NCBI GenBank assembly: GCA_002890675.1
Contig: PEFW01000008.1
Location: forward strand, 1 to 64,000
Direction of reading: 5' to 3'
Length of the DNA stretch: 64,000 nucleotides
Source: Candidatus Methylaffinis lahnbergensis
GTDB taxonomy: Bacteria > Pseudomonadota > Alphaproteobacteria > Rhizobiales > Beijerinckiaceae
Shown here: piece by piece, positions 20,262-29,091 of the stretch
Layout: each line of letters opens with the position of its first letter
How positions within the stretch are numbered: the first letter of the stretch is position 1
The notes under the pieces: generated by a model
What the model saw: only the letters and a program-made list of their open reading frames with translations
Database searches by the model: none
What the model was told of the DNA's origin: nothing
Program-made: the position numbers and the translations under genes

Positions 20262-21772
20262 TGTTTGGCTTCGGCATTTTGTCCTGCATCGTCTTTTTGC
20301 CGCTTGCCGGCGCGGGCTTTATCCTCGCCCTGCGCGGCAACGACGAAGCCACATTGGAAAACGCCCGCCGCGCGGCGCTCAGCACCACTCTAATCGTTTT
20401 TCTGTTGTCCCTTTATGCCTACGCAAGGTTTGATCCCTCTTCCTCCGCTTTTCAATTCGTTGAGGAGAAAGGCTGGTTCGGACACGGCCTGGTCTACAAG
20501 ATGGGCGTTGACGGAATATCGTTTCCGTTCGTCTTGCTGACCACTTTCTTGATGCCGATCTGCATTCTTGCGTCGTGGCAATCGATTCAAACTCGCGTCA
20601 AGGAATATATGGTCACCTTCCTTGTTCTCGAAACCTTGATGGTTGGCGTTTTCTGCGCCCTCGATCTCGTGCTCTTCTATCTTTTCTTCGAGGGTGCCCT
20701 CATCCCGATGTTTCTCATCATCGGAATTTGGGGCCACGAGCGTCGGGTCTACGCGAGTTTCAAATTCTTTCTTTATACGTTCGCCGGTTCGGTGCTGATG
20801 CTGCTTGCGATCATGGCGATGTATGGCGTGGCGCGAACAACCGACATAACTGTTCTGCTGCATACACACTTCCCTTCGTCCATGCAGAAATGGCTGTGGC
20901 TCGCATTCCTTGCCTCGCTCGCCGTCAAGACGCCGATGTGGCCGGTCCACACCTGGCTGCCCGACGCGCATGTCGAAGCCCCAACAGCTGGATCCGTGAT
21001 ACTTGCCGGCGTGCTCCTCAAGTTCGGCGGCTATGGATTTATCCGCTTCTCCTTGCCAATGTTCCCCGAGGCTTCCGCCTATTTCGCGCCGCTTGTCTTT
21101 GCATTGTCGGTCATAGCGATCATCTATACCTCGCTCGTTGCCCTGGTGCAGGACGACATGAAGAAGCTCATCGCCTATACCTCCGTGGCGCATATGGGTT
21201 TGGTGACGATGGGCATCTTCAGCATGACCCCGCAAGGCGTTCAAGGTGCCGTGTTTCAGATGGTCTCGCATGGCCTCGTCTCGGCCGCCCTGTTTCTTTG
21301 CGTGGGGGTTCTCTACGACCGCCTGCATACCCACGAAATCGCGGCCTATGGCGGTCTTGTCGCCCGCATGCCGATCTATGCTGCGGTTTTCATGATCTTC
21401 ACGCTCGCCAATCTCGGGCTGCCCGGCACCTCGGGCTTTATCGGCGAGTTCCTGACGTTGCTCGGTACGTTCAGGATCAACAGCTGGGTCGCGTTTCTGG
21501 CCACCACCGGCCTCATCTGGTCGGCCGCCTACGCGCTTTATCTTTATCGCCGCATCATATTCGACGTTCTCGACAAGCCCAGTCTCGCGGCGATCCGCGA
21601 TTTCTCGTGGCGCGAGGCCACATTGTTCGCGCCGCTTGTCGCTCTGACGATCTTCTTCGGCGTTTACCCGGCCCCGGTGTTGGAGGCCTCGGCGGCCGCT
21701 ATAAGCACCCTCATCAAAGGCTATGACACAGCCCTCGGTGAGACTAAGACGGCCGCGCTGGCATTCCACTAA
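20261..21772 (+). CDS. nuoM: NADH-quinone oxidoreductase subunit M
   Basis: Antiporter-like proton-pumping subunit, 503 aa, about 14 membrane helices. Conserved segments are [17 protein letters not shown] with the proton-path glutamate, [20 protein letters not shown] with the lysine, and [21 protein letters not shown]. It overlaps nuoL by one base and is followed by nuoN after 11 bp. Confidence 0.95.
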   Translation: MFGFGILSCIVFLPLAGAGFILALRGNDEATLENARRAALSTTLIVFLLSLYAYARFDPSSSAFQFVEEKGWFGHGLVYKMGVDGISFPFVLLTTFLMPICILASWQSIQTRVKEYMVTFLVLETLMVGVFCALDLVLFYLFFEGALIPMFLIIGIWGHERRVYASFKFFLYTFAGSVLMLLAIMAMYGVARTTDITVLLHTHFPSSMQKWLWLAFLASLAVKTPMWPVHTWLPDAHVEAPTAGSVILAGVLLKFGGYGFIRFSLPMFPEASAYFAPLVFALSVIAIIYTSLVALVQDDMKKLIAYTSVAHMGLVTMGIFSMTPQGVQGAVFQMVSHGLVSAALFLCVGVLYDRLHTHEIAAYGGLVARMPIYAAVFMIFTLANLGLPGTSGFIGEFLTLLGTFRINSWVAFLATTGLIWSAAYALYLYRRIIFDVLDKPSLAAIRDFSWREATLFAPLVALTIFFGVYPAPVLEASAAAISTLIKGYDTALGETKTAALAFH

Positions 21773-21783
21773 AGGCTGCAAGA

Positions 21784-23217
21784 ATGTCGCATTTGTCAGC
21801 CGCCCTCGCACATTGCTTGCCTGAACTCATTTTAGCGGCGGGAGTTCTCGTGCTTGTGCTGCTCGGGGCTGTCCGCGGCAAGGAATCGGATGGGCTTGTA
21901 ACCGAGATCGCCGCCGGTCTCCTCGGCGCCGCTATTTTGGTCATCCTGCTCGGCGGCAAGACGAATGCTATCGTCTTCGATGGCGCCTTCATTAACGACG
22001 GGTTCGGGCGCTTCATGAAGGTGCTGACGCTCGCCGGATCGCTCGTCACCTTGGTCATGAGCCGGGATTTTCTGGCCGCCGAAAAAATCGACAAATTCGA
22101 GTTTCCGATCCTCATTCTTTTGTCGACGCTCGGGATGTTGATCTTGATTTCCGCGGCTGGCCTCATCGCGCTTTATCTCGGGCTCGAATTGATGTCGCTT
22201 GCCCTCTATGTCCTCGCCGCGTTCCATCGCGACAATATCAGGGCGTCCGAGGCCGGCCTCAAATATTTCGTGCTCGGCGCGCTGTCGTCCGGGATGCTGC
22301 TTTATGGCGCTTCCTTGCTCTACGGTTTCGCCGGCACCGTTTCCTTCGCGGGCATCGCCGAAACCATCAACGGAAAGGCTTCTCTCGGCGTCGTCTTCGG
22401 TCTTGTGTTCCTAATGGTCGGGCTTGCATTCAAGATGTCGGCCGTGCCGTTCCACATGTGGACACCGGATGTGTACGAAGGCGCGCCGACGCCGGTGACC
22501 GCTTTCTTTATCACTGCGGTGAAGATGGCCGCCGTCGCTATTACGCTCAGAGTAATCCTGACCGCGTTTCCGGGGATTGCCCCGCAATGGCGGCAGATCG
22601 TGATATTTCTTTCCATCCTTTCGATGGTGCTCGGCTCCTTCGCCGCGATCGGCCAGGCCAACATCAAGCGCCTGATGGCCTATTCCACGATCGGCCACGT
22701 CGGCTTCGCCCTCGTCGGTCTCGCCGCGGGGGGAGAAGCCGGCGTCGCCGGCGTGCTCGCCTATATGGCGATTTATCTCGTCATGACACTTGGCACCTTC
22801 GCGGGAATCCTGTCGATGCGGGTAAACGGTGCGGGCGTCGAAAATATCTCCGATCTTTCCGGACTCGCCCGGACCGACGGGGTGATGGCGTTCTTTTTCG
22901 CGATGATGATGTTTTCCCTGGCTGGGGTTCCCCCGCTCGCCGGCTTTTTCGCCAAATGGTATGTTTTCAACGCGGCGATTCAGTCCGGGCTTTACCCGCT
23001 TGCGGTCATTGGCGTTTTGTCGAGCGTGGTCGCGGCGTTTTATTATCTCCGGGTCGTCAAGGTCATGTATTTTGACGAACCAGCCCCCGCATTCGATAGG
23101 CCCGCGCCCGCGCCGCGTATCGTGCTTGCGGTGAGTGGCATTCTGGTGGTTTTCTTGTTCGCCTATCCTGGCCTCTTCATCGACGCCACCATGGCGGCGG
23201 CGAGGTCGCTGTTTTGA
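21784..23217 (+). CDS. nuoN: NADH-quinone oxidoreductase subunit N
   Basis: Third antiporter-like subunit, 477 aa, about 14 helices. It shows LIALYLGLELMSLALYVLAAF, FKMSAVPFHMWTPDVYEGAP and QANIKRLMAYSTIGHVGFALVG. It is the last nuo gene; birA follows in an overlapping frame. Confidence 0.95.
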   Translation: MSHLSAALAHCLPELILAAGVLVLVLLGAVRGKESDGLVTEIAAGLLGAAILVILLGGKTNAIVFDGAFINDGFGRFMKVLTLAGSLVTLVMSRDFLAAEKIDKFEFPILILLSTLGMLILISAAGLIALYLGLELMSLALYVLAAFHRDNIRASEAGLKYFVLGALSSGMLLYGASLLYGFAGTVSFAGIAETINGKASLGVVFGLVFLMVGLAFKMSAVPFHMWTPDVYEGAPTPVTAFFITAVKMAAVAITLRVILTAFPGIAPQWRQIVIFLSILSMVLGSFAAIGQANIKRLMAYSTIGHVGFALVGLAAGGEAGVAGVLAYMAIYLVMTLGTFAGILSMRVNGAGVENISDLSGLARTDGVMAFFFAMMMFSLAGVPPLAGFFAKWYVFNAAIQSGLYPLAVIGVLSSVVAAFYYLRVVKVMYFDEPAPAFDRPAPAPRIVLAVSGILVVFLFAYPGLFIDATMAAARSLF

Positions 23218-24004
23218 ACTTGCAGCCAATGGTGGTTTTGTCCTGTATCGTCTCGCCGGAGCGGCCAAAGATAATGCGTTCCGTCTGGTCCGTTATGACC
23301 AGCTCGCCTCGACCAACGACGAGGGCTTGGCGCGCGGTCGGTCCGGGGATGCGGGGCGGCTGTGGGTGATCGCCGATACCCAGACCAGGGGCCGGGGGCG
23401 CAATGGCCGCCCCTGGTCGTCGCCAAGGGGCAATCTTCATGCGAGCCTGCTCCTGATCGATCCGGCGCCGCCGCACAGGGCCGCGGAACTCGGCTTTGTC
23501 GCCGGCGTCGCGGCTGCCCATGCGCTGCGCGAAATTCTTTGCGGGGATCGGCGTGTTACGATCAAATGGCCGAATGATGTTCTCCATGACGGCGCCAAGC
23601 TTTGCGGAATATTGTTGGAGAGTGCGAATTTCCCCGATGGCCGCTTCGCGTGTGTCGCCGGTGTCGGCGTGAACTGCCATTCGCATCCAGAAAATACGCC
23701 TTACCAAGCAACCAATCTCTCGGCGATCGCTGGCCAGCCGGTCGGGCCCGCAAGAGTGTTCGCGCGGCTTTCCGCGACGATGACGCATTGGCTCGATGTT
23801 TGGGCTGCGGGCGCCGGTTTCGAAGCGATCCGCGTCGAATGGCTCTCGCTTGCCGTCGGTCTTGGCGCTTGGATCGGCGTGGCGCGGCCCTCGCAAACAA
23901 TCGAGGGCACATTTCAAACGATCGATGCGACCGGACGGCTCATTCTCGAACAGGCGTCTGGTCAGGTTGCGATCGAGGCGGGCGACGTTTTCTTTTCGCC
24001 GTGA
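23135..24004 (+). CDS. birA: biotin--[acetyl-CoA-carboxylase] ligase
   Basis: Attaches biotin to carboxyl-carrier proteins through biotinyl-AMP. This is the single-domain type without the N-terminal DNA-binding domain. Motifs: LASTNDEGLA, QTRGRGRNGRPWSSPRGNLHAS (biotinyl-AMP loop), IKWPNDVLHDGAKLCGILLE and a C-terminal SH3-like cap. The start is uncertain: the only in-frame ATG (23135) overlaps nuoN by 83 nt, and no GTG or TTG occurs between it and the conserved core. A CTG near 23242 is the other possibility. Real homology begins about residue 40 of this frame. Confidence 0.87.
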   Translation: MAFWWFSCSPILASSSTPPWRRRGRCFELAANGGFVLYRLAGAAKDNAFRLVRYDQLASTNDEGLARGRSGDAGRLWVIADTQTRGRGRNGRPWSSPRGNLHASLLLIDPAPPHRAAELGFVAGVAAAHALREILCGDRRVTIKWPNDVLHDGAKLCGILLESANFPDGRFACVAGVGVNCHSHPENTPYQATNLSAIAGQPVGPARVFARLSATMTHWLDVWAAGAGFEAIRVEWLSLAVGLGAWIGVARPSQTIEGTFQTIDATGRLILEQASGQVAIEAGDVFFSP

Positions 24005-24140
24005 CGAGGTAGCTCTGCCACGGCCGGGGATAGCAAAGAGCGCATTCAGGCCGCGCGATGCACCCTGACACGTTCTTTGTATTTTTTCACGAACCGGTTG
24101 GTGCTCGCTGGATCGTGCCGTTAAGGTCGAGGAAAGGCTC

Positions 24141-25817
24141 GTGCAAATGAACGAAGGTAATGACGAGCTCGTCTTTGTGCCTCTAGGAGGCGTGGGCGAA
24201 ATCGGCATGAACCTCGCGCTTTACGGCTTTGGCCGCAGGGGACACTTGAAATGGCTGATGGTCGATTGCGGGGTGACTTTCGCTGGCCCCGATCTCCCGG
24301 GGATAGACCTCGTCATCCCGGACATAAGCTTCATCGAAAAGATGCGGGCTGATTTGGTCGGTCTCGTGATCACCCATGGGCATGAGGATCACATCGGCGC
24401 GGTCGCTGACCTATGGCCGCGGCTTGGCTGCCCCGTCTATGCGACGCGGTTCGCCACCGCGCTTCTCGAAGCTAAGCGCCTCGCCGAGCCCGGCGCCCCG
24501 GATGTTCAAATCATCGTCGTCGCACAAGGAACGGCCACCGCGATCGGGCCTTTTGATGTTGAATTTATCGCCGTGGCGCATTCGATCCCGGAAAGCTCGG
24601 CGCTCGCCATCCGCACAAAGCTTGGCACGATCCTTCATTCCGGCGATTGGAAAATCGATGCCGCGCCGGGAATAGGCAAACCAACCGACGCAAAACGTCT
24701 TGCCGCGATCGGCGCCGAGGGGGTTTTGGCTCTAGTCTCCGATTCGACCAATATTTTGCGCGAGGGCGTGAGCCCCTCGGAAGCCGACGTCGGCAAGACC
24801 TTGCGCGACATCGTCGGCAACGCTTCGGGCCGCGTCGTGGTTACCACTTTCGCTTCCAATGTGGCGCGCATTCGCGCCGTCGCCGAGGCCGCCATGGCGG
24901 CAAAACGGACGGTCGTGCTGGTCGGCCGCGCGATGGAGCGGGTAGTCGCCGTCGCGCGGGAATGCGGCTACCTCGACGGCATGCCGGATTTTTTTTCCCA
25001 GGATGCATTTGCCCACATGCCGCTCGACAAACTGGTCGTGCTGGCAACCGGAAGCCAGGGCGAGAGCCGCGCCGCGATCGCGCGCATCGCGGAGGGCGAC
25101 CACCCGGTCGTTTCGCTCAACCCCGGCGACAGCGTGATTTTTTCCTCGCGAACCATTCCCGGCAATGAAAGGGAGGTCGGCCGAATTATCAACAATCTCG
25201 TAGCATCAGGCGTCGAAGTCGTCACCGATCGTACCGCGCTCGTCCACGCCTCGGGTCATCCGCGCCGCGGCGAGGTCGCACAGCTCTACGCCTGGACCAG
25301 ACCCCAAATCGCGATTCCCGCGCATGGCGAGGACATTCATCTCGCCGAACATGCGGCTTTCGCCAAATTGCAGGGCACGCAGCATGTCATCTCGGCGCGC
25401 AACGGAGACATTGTATTGCTTGCGCCAGGACCCCCTGGGATCGTCGGCGAGGCGCCAAGCGGGCGCATGTGCAAGGACGGCAATAGCCTCGTTCCTTTTG
25501 GCGATGAAGCCCTGAAAACACGCCAGAGACTCGCGGTTTCCGGGATCGTCACGATTGCCTTGGCAGTCACCAGACAGGGCGATCTCGCCGGGGTGCCTGA
25601 TGTCCTGACGGCAGGGATACCGGCGCGCGCCCGCGACGGCGTCGCGATCGACGCGATCGTCGACGACGCGCTGTTTCAGACCTTCGATCAATTGCCCCGG
25701 CAAAAGCGGCGCGACGCGGATATCGTCTCCACCGCGATCGAAAAAGCGGTGCGCAACGCCATCGCGGGGGCATGGGGCAAGCGGCCCGCGGTCCATGTTC
25801 TGGTCGTCGAGGTGTGA
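24141..25817 (+). CDS. rnj: ribonuclease J
   Basis: Beta-CASP metallo-beta-lactamase RNase with 5'-exo and endonuclease activity, used in mRNA and rRNA maturation. The 558-aa protein has PLGGVGEIGMNLALYG, the zinc motif HGHEDHIGA (about 74-82), HSIPES, LHSGDWKID, and the beta-CASP motifs GSQGESRAA and HASGHPRRGE, with a C-terminal domain. GTG 24141 or ATG 24147 can start it; AGGAAAGG just upstream favours either. The nuo-birA-rnj-mce order is common in Hyphomicrobiales. Confidence 0.93.
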   Translation: MQMNEGNDELVFVPLGGVGEIGMNLALYGFGRRGHLKWLMVDCGVTFAGPDLPGIDLVIPDISFIEKMRADLVGLVITHGHEDHIGAVADLWPRLGCPVYATRFATALLEAKRLAEPGAPDVQIIVVAQGTATAIGPFDVEFIAVAHSIPESSALAIRTKLGTILHSGDWKIDAAPGIGKPTDAKRLAAIGAEGVLALVSDSTNILREGVSPSEADVGKTLRDIVGNASGRVVVTTFASNVARIRAVAEAAMAAKRTVVLVGRAMERVVAVARECGYLDGMPDFFSQDAFAHMPLDKLVVLATGSQGESRAAIARIAEGDHPVVSLNPGDSVIFSSRTIPGNEREVGRIINNLVASGVEVVTDRTALVHASGHPRRGEVAQLYAWTRPQIAIPAHGEDIHLAEHAAFAKLQGTQHVISARNGDIVLLAPGPPGIVGEAPSGRMCKDGNSLVPFGDEALKTRQRLAVSGIVTIALAVTRQGDLAGVPDVLTAGIPARARDGVAIDAIVDDALFQTFDQLPRQKRRDADIVSTAIEKAVRNAIAGAWGKRPAVHVLVVEV

Positions 25818-25838
25818 TCGCGTGCGGGAGCAATTCGC

Positions 25839-26243
25839 GTGATCGGGCGATTGAATCATGTCGCCATCGCGGTCCAAGATCTCGCGGCCGCGAGCGCCGT
25901 TTTTCGCGACGCGCTGGGCGCCAGGGTGAGCGGGCCCTTGGCTTTGCCGGGACATGGCGTGACAGTGGCTTTCGTCGAGCTCGAAAACACCAAAATCGAG
26001 CTGATCGAACCGCTCGGCGAGCATTCGCCCGTAGCCAAATTCCTGGCTGAAAATCCTGGCGGGGCTATTCATCATCTCTGTTTCGAGGTCGCCGACATTT
26101 TTGCGTCGCGCGAGCAACTGAAACGGGCAGGCGCGCGCGTCCTCGGCGATGGACACCCAAAAACCGGGGCACATGGCAAGCCAGTCCTTTTTTTGAGCCC
26201 GAAGGATTTTGCGGGAACCCTGATCGAACTCGAACAAATTTGA
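25839..26243 (+). CDS. mce: methylmalonyl-CoA epimerase
   Basis: Interconverts (R)- and (S)-methylmalonyl-CoA in the propionyl-CoA pathway. The 134-aa vicinal-oxygen-chelate protein starts at GTG 25839 with GGGAG upstream. Metal ligands are visible as the His in RLNHVAIAVQDL, the Glu region IELIEPLGEHSPVAKFL, HHLCFEVADI and the terminal LIELEQI. It lies 21 bp after rnj on the same strand. Confidence 0.9.
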   Translation: MIGRLNHVAIAVQDLAAASAVFRDALGARVSGPLALPGHGVTVAFVELENTKIELIEPLGEHSPVAKFLAENPGGAIHHLCFEVADIFASREQLKRAGARVLGDGHPKTGAHGKPVLFLSPKDFAGTLIELEQI

Positions 26244-26495
26244 ACGCCCGGTCTCCTGGCTCCTAAGCGGTTCCCGGCTTCCGCCAGCGTGCGTTTTGCA
26301 CCGGAAAAACCGTCTCGCCTTAATCCTTTTTTGTCATTCGCGGGCTAAAAGGCATTGTCCAGTTCAAGGCGAATCACCGTCGCAAACAATTTTTGCCGGT
26401 CCCGCTAAAAATCTCGCGCGTTTTTGTAGTTTGTGCTTGATTTGTTCCCCATATGATTACATATTGTGCTCTCATTGGTTGAGTAGAGGTTAGCT

Positions 26496-26729
26496 ATGTT
26501 CCTTGGATTGCTCCGGCGCCGCGCCGAATGGAAAGCGGCAATCGCGGCCGACGCCCGCCGCCTCATCGAAAGGTTCAACGAGTCCGCCTATTTCGAGGCG
26601 CGCGAACGGGTCCGGGGCAGCTGCATCGATGGCGCGCGCTCGGCGCGCCATTGGACCGCGGTCAAGCTCGAGATCGCTAGGCGGCAAGGGATTGCGATCG
26701 GCCTCGCCGGCACCGACATGCGGGCATAG
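26496..26729 (+). CDS. hypothetical protein, 77 aa
   Basis: ATG 26496 has AGAGG about 7 nt upstream. The protein is basic and helical, starting MFLGLLRRRAEWKAAIAADA, with FNESAYFEARERVRGSCIDG and a C-terminal TAVKLEIARRQG segment. Codon use is host-like and GC-rich. No known domain is recognised. About 250 bp of AT-richer sequence without a gene precede it and probably contain its promoter. Confidence 0.6.
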   Translation: MFLGLLRRRAEWKAAIAADARRLIERFNESAYFEARERVRGSCIDGARSARHWTAVKLEIARRQGIAIGLAGTDMRA

Positions 26730-26789
26730 TTTCTGCGCCAGCAGAGGGCGCGTCGCCGTCAGACCAGCGAATGCGGGCAAAGTTGTGCC

Positions 26790-27131
26790 CTACGTCGCCG
26801 GCCGCAGCCCACCGGCGCCCGCACGATCTGGCGTAGCATTAGGTCCGGCGCTTTGCGGAGGTGCCCGAACACGGGTGACATTTCCCGGCGGCAGACTGGC
26901 GGGGCCGGAGCCAAGCCAGGGCGCCCAAGCCGTCTGAGCGAAGCGCATCCAGAATAGAAACGGATTTGTGGCCTCCAGGAAACGGCCAAATGCCTCGAAG
27001 GAGGGCGCCGCTTGCAGGCTGACTGTAATGCGTTCGGCATCGCCTTCGGGCGAACGGCTATGAAAAATCTCGATGTCGAGGTTTGGCAGCCGCGCGGTCG
27101 CCTTGGTTTCGTCGAAATAGCCTTGTGGCAT
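26790..27131 (-). CDS. hypothetical protein, 113 aa
   Basis: ATG 27131 (MPQGYFDETKATARLPNLDI) follows a strong GGGAGGGAG ribosome binding site and was preferred to the longer frame from 27197. The middle (ITVSLQAAPSFEAFGRFLEA, then NPFLFWMRFAQTAWAPWL) suggests an amphipathic helical region. The C-terminal 30 residues are Pro/Ala/Gly-rich and probably disordered. Convergent with the 77-aa gene. Function unknown. Confidence 0.55.
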   Translation of the reverse strand: MPQGYFDETKATARLPNLDIEIFHSRSPEGDAERITVSLQAAPSFEAFGRFLEATNPFLFWMRFAQTAWAPWLGSGPASLPPGNVTRVRAPPQSAGPNATPDRAGAGGLRPAT

Positions 27132-27274
27132 GGCTCCCTCCCTCGCATGCGGCCGGCCGCGGGTGCCGGTGCAGCGCCGCGGACACTCGGGGTGCAACAG
27201 GCCGCCAATATAGCAGCTTTATTGACGGGAGGCCAAACGCCGCCATCTCTATTGCCTGAGCGCAAGCTGCATTC

Positions 27275-27718
27275 TTAGTCCAGTCCTGCGGCCACCCGTT
27301 CCAGGCCGCCGACGAACCGCTGCCAGCCGTAGCTCGCGCCCTGGTAGCCGGCCTCGTCTTCGGGCCGGAAGCCCGACTGCTCCATGCGCACAAGAACGCC
27401 GCCCTTCACTGGCGTCAGCGTCCAAGCGACGACGGTCTTCAGTCCCTTCGCCGCCTCTTCGCCCGAAGCGTTCCAGCTATAGGAGAGCCGTTCATTGGAT
27501 TCGATGACCAAGACTTGGCAGTCGGTCACGCCGTTCCAATGCGGCATGGGCGTGGCGCGGAAGTTGAACCTATGGCCCACGACCGGCTGGAAGTCGTTCT
27601 TCATCAGCCACTCCTCGATCAGCGGGCCATGCGTGAGGGCGCGCCAGATCTTCTCCGGCGGATGCGGTATTTCCCGTTCGACGACGAGAGAACGCGTGGC
27701 GGCGGCGGGTTTGGTCAT
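27275..27718 (-). CDS. SRPBCC (AHSA1-like) domain protein
   Basis: 147 aa with the activator-of-Hsp90-like START fold: RSLVVEREIPHPPEKIWRAL (first strand and helix), then IEEWLMKNDFQPVVGHRFNF, a central sheet, and the C-terminal helix YQGASYGWQRFVGGLERVAAGL. Such proteins bind hydrophobic ligands and are usually paired with an ArsR-type regulator, as here; its ATG overlaps the arsR stop, so the two form a coupled operon. Substrate unknown. Confidence 0.88.
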   Translation of the reverse strand: MTKPAAATRSLVVEREIPHPPEKIWRALTHGPLIEEWLMKNDFQPVVGHRFNFRATPMPHWNGVTDCQVLVIESNERLSYSWNASGEEAAKGLKTVVAWTLTPVKGGVLVRMEQSGFRPEDEAGYQGASYGWQRFVGGLERVAAGLD

Positions 27719-28038
27719 TGGTCCGTCCTATTCAACAGGGTTTCGAGGCGATCGAATCGGTCGCGCCAGAAGGCGCCGTAGAGGCTCATCCAGTCGATCA
27801 GGGGCGCCAAGCCTTGCGGCTCGGCGCTGTAGTGGGTCTGGCGTCCCTCGCGCCGGTCGCGCACCAGGCCGGCAAGCTTGAGGACGCCTAGGTGCTTGGA
27901 TACCGCAGGCTGCGAGACGCCCGAGTGGTCGGTCAGCACCCGCACGGTCTGTTCGCCGTCGCGGCTCAGCCGCTCGAAGATCGCCCGGCGGGTCGGGTCA
28001 GCGAGTGTCTTGAAAAAATCGTCCGGTGCGGCTGGCAT
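27715..28038 (-). CDS. ArsR-family transcriptional regulator
   Basis: 107-aa winged-helix repressor: DDFFKTLADPTRRAIFERLS, then TVRVLTDHSGVSQPAVSKHL (recognition helix) and VRDRREGRQTHYSAEP (wing). No metal-binding cysteine pair of the classic ArsR box is visible, as is usual for members paired with SRPBCC proteins. ATG 28038 is chosen; the longer frame to 28287 runs into an IS element. The 24-bp palindrome that would lie directly upstream is split by the IS1595-type insertion at 28060, so native control is probably disturbed. Confidence 0.88.
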   Translation of the reverse strand: MPAAPDDFFKTLADPTRRAIFERLSRDGEQTVRVLTDHSGVSQPAVSKHLGVLKLAGLVRDRREGRQTHYSAEPQGLAPLIDWMSLYGAFWRDRFDRLETLLNRTDQ

Positions 28039-28043
28039 GTCGG

Positions 28044-28053
28044 ATTCATAACT
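28044..28053. promoter_or_regulatory. left half of a split palindrome (candidate ArsR operator)
   Basis: ATTCATAACT at 28044..28053 is the exact inverse complement of AGTTATGAAT at 30119..30128. Before the IS insertion the two arms were separated by only GGAT, giving a 24-bp palindrome starting 5 bp upstream of the arsR ATG. Position and symmetry suggest an autoregulatory operator. Confidence 0.6.
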
Positions 28054-28072
28054 GGATAGGTGAAATACGTAG

Positions 28073-28100
28073 TTGACACCACAACCGCTAATGCTAGTAT
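28073..28100 (+). promoter_or_regulatory. candidate sigma-70-type promoter inside the IS left end
   Basis: A perfect -35 TTGACA at 28073..28078 is followed after 16 bp by TAGTAT (28095..28100), preceded by TGC as in extended -10 promoters. It points into the element and would drive the plus-strand ORF ending at 28338. Confidence 0.4.
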
Positions 28101-28122
28101 AGGGCCGCAGCCTGAACCACCG

Positions 28123-28338
28123 TTGGATCAGGCTGCTGGCGCGCCCGATGCAGAGATTGAGATCACGCCTGAGATGATCGAGGCGGGAGAGGAAGCTATT
28201 TGGGAAGAGTTGCGAGTACCTGACTTGGGTCCAGATTTTTCTGCCCGCGATTTGGCAATTGCGGTCTGGCGGGCCATGGATCAGCACCGTAAATCACGCG
28301 GAATTTCAAACTCTGACAATATGTTAGTAGAACTGTAG
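28123..28338 (+). CDS. small acidic passenger protein of the IS element
   Basis: The frame is open from the IS end at 28060, but the candidate promoter at 28073..28100 favours a later start; TTG 28123 is the first usable codon (71 aa). The core ITPEMIEAGEEAIWEELRVP followed by FSARDLAIAVWRAM looks like a genuine conserved small protein. The last 143 nt overlap the convergent passenger gene on the minus strand. Function unknown. Confidence 0.5.
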   Translation: MDQAAGAPDAEIEITPEMIEAGEEAIWEELRVPDLGPDFSARDLAIAVWRAMDQHRKSRGISNSDNMLVEL

Positions 28339-28852
28339 CCGTATCGCGACACCAATGAATTTCAGACATCAAGTCTTTTTTCGAAAGCTTGATGGCGCGA
28401 GGATTCCTATTAATGGTTAGCGGTGATACTGAGCTTGATTTCTCATCAGCTATATCTGTAAGTGACAGTAAAGGCGAATGAAGAATATCGTTGCGGCTAT
28501 CTGAAAGCTTGTTTGCTTCTGTTAATAGCCATTTTACATCGTCCATTTTTTGCTTCTGTTTTGCGTCGCATTCTTCTTTTTCTAGCAAAGTAATTCTGGC
28601 TAATTCGCAGAGCATTTTTCTCTGCAAACGATCATTTTCGACGACATTCCAGACGGCTAGAGCTTCGCGGCCCTTATCTTGGCCTAAAAGCATCCAAAAC
28701 ATAGCTGCCATTTCATCCTGGAGGGCATTCCAGGCGAGTGCCGCTTCTCCAATCGCTGTTGCATATGGCTTAAGCGATTTATGGGTGATAGGCTCAATTT
28801 GAAAAGCAACACCCGGTTTTGGCAACCACGATGGCTTCTCGTTTGATGACAC
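28196..28852 (-). CDS. passenger protein of the IS element, HEPN-like candidate
   Basis: 218 aa from GTG 28852. Mostly alpha-helical, with EAALAWNALQDEMAAMFWML near the N-terminus and SDSRNDILHSPLLSL at about 115-129. RNDILH fits the R-x4-H motif of HEPN-fold ribonucleases and its position after a long helix suits that fold. The C-terminal 48 residues are read antisense to another ORF and may be an artificial extension. Low GC compared with the host. It could be a toxin-like or defence cargo; this rests on motif shape only. Confidence 0.55.
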   Translation of the reverse strand: MSSNEKPSWLPKPGVAFQIEPITHKSLKPYATAIGEAALAWNALQDEMAAMFWMLLGQDKGREALAVWNVVENDRLQRKMLCELARITLLEKEECDAKQKQKMDDVKWLLTEANKLSDSRNDILHSPLLSLTDIADEKSSSVSPLTINRNPRAIKLSKKDLMSEIHWCRDTATVLLTYCQSLKFRVIYGADPWPARPQLPNRGQKNLDPSQVLATLPK

Positions 28853-28908
28853 AGAACCGCTCCAAGGAAAGAATTACATTATTCAAATCTCCAAGAAAGA
28901 GTCGAGTC

Positions 28909-29091
28909 ATGGACGACGACCAATTTGGGTCTAAGGAAACAAAGCATCGACTGGAAAAAACGCTGCAAGGCGCCTTCAGCGGTCCTCCCACACAACTAAA
29001 GCGCATCCCAAAAAAGAACGGCGAGTCTCGCGCTCCTAAAGCCCGTATCGCTTCCGGCGCCAACGTAAGAAACGCGCAGCCTGAAACTTAA
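28909..29091 (+). CDS. small basic passenger protein of the IS element
   Basis: 60 aa starting at ATG 28909 (MDDDQFGSKETKHRLEKTLQ), with AAGAGTCGAG just upstream; the frame is open back to 28819. A basic C-terminus (KKNGESRAPKARIASG) follows a short amphipathic helix. It overlaps the transposase 3' end by 4 bp tail to tail. Small genes of this kind are often found next to IS1595-type transposases; role unknown. Confidence 0.5.
   Translation: MDDDQFGSKETKHRLEKTLQGAFSGPPTQLKRIPKKNGESRAPKARIASGANVRNAQPET

Noticed and set aside
20390..21811. 473-codon open frame on the minus strand
   Set aside because: It is the antisense shadow of nuoM, charged and repetitive with no family resemblance.
28060..28338. 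Passenger ORF starting at the very first base of the IS
   Set aside because: A GTG exists there, but the candidate promoter lies downstream of it, so a later start (28123) is more likely.
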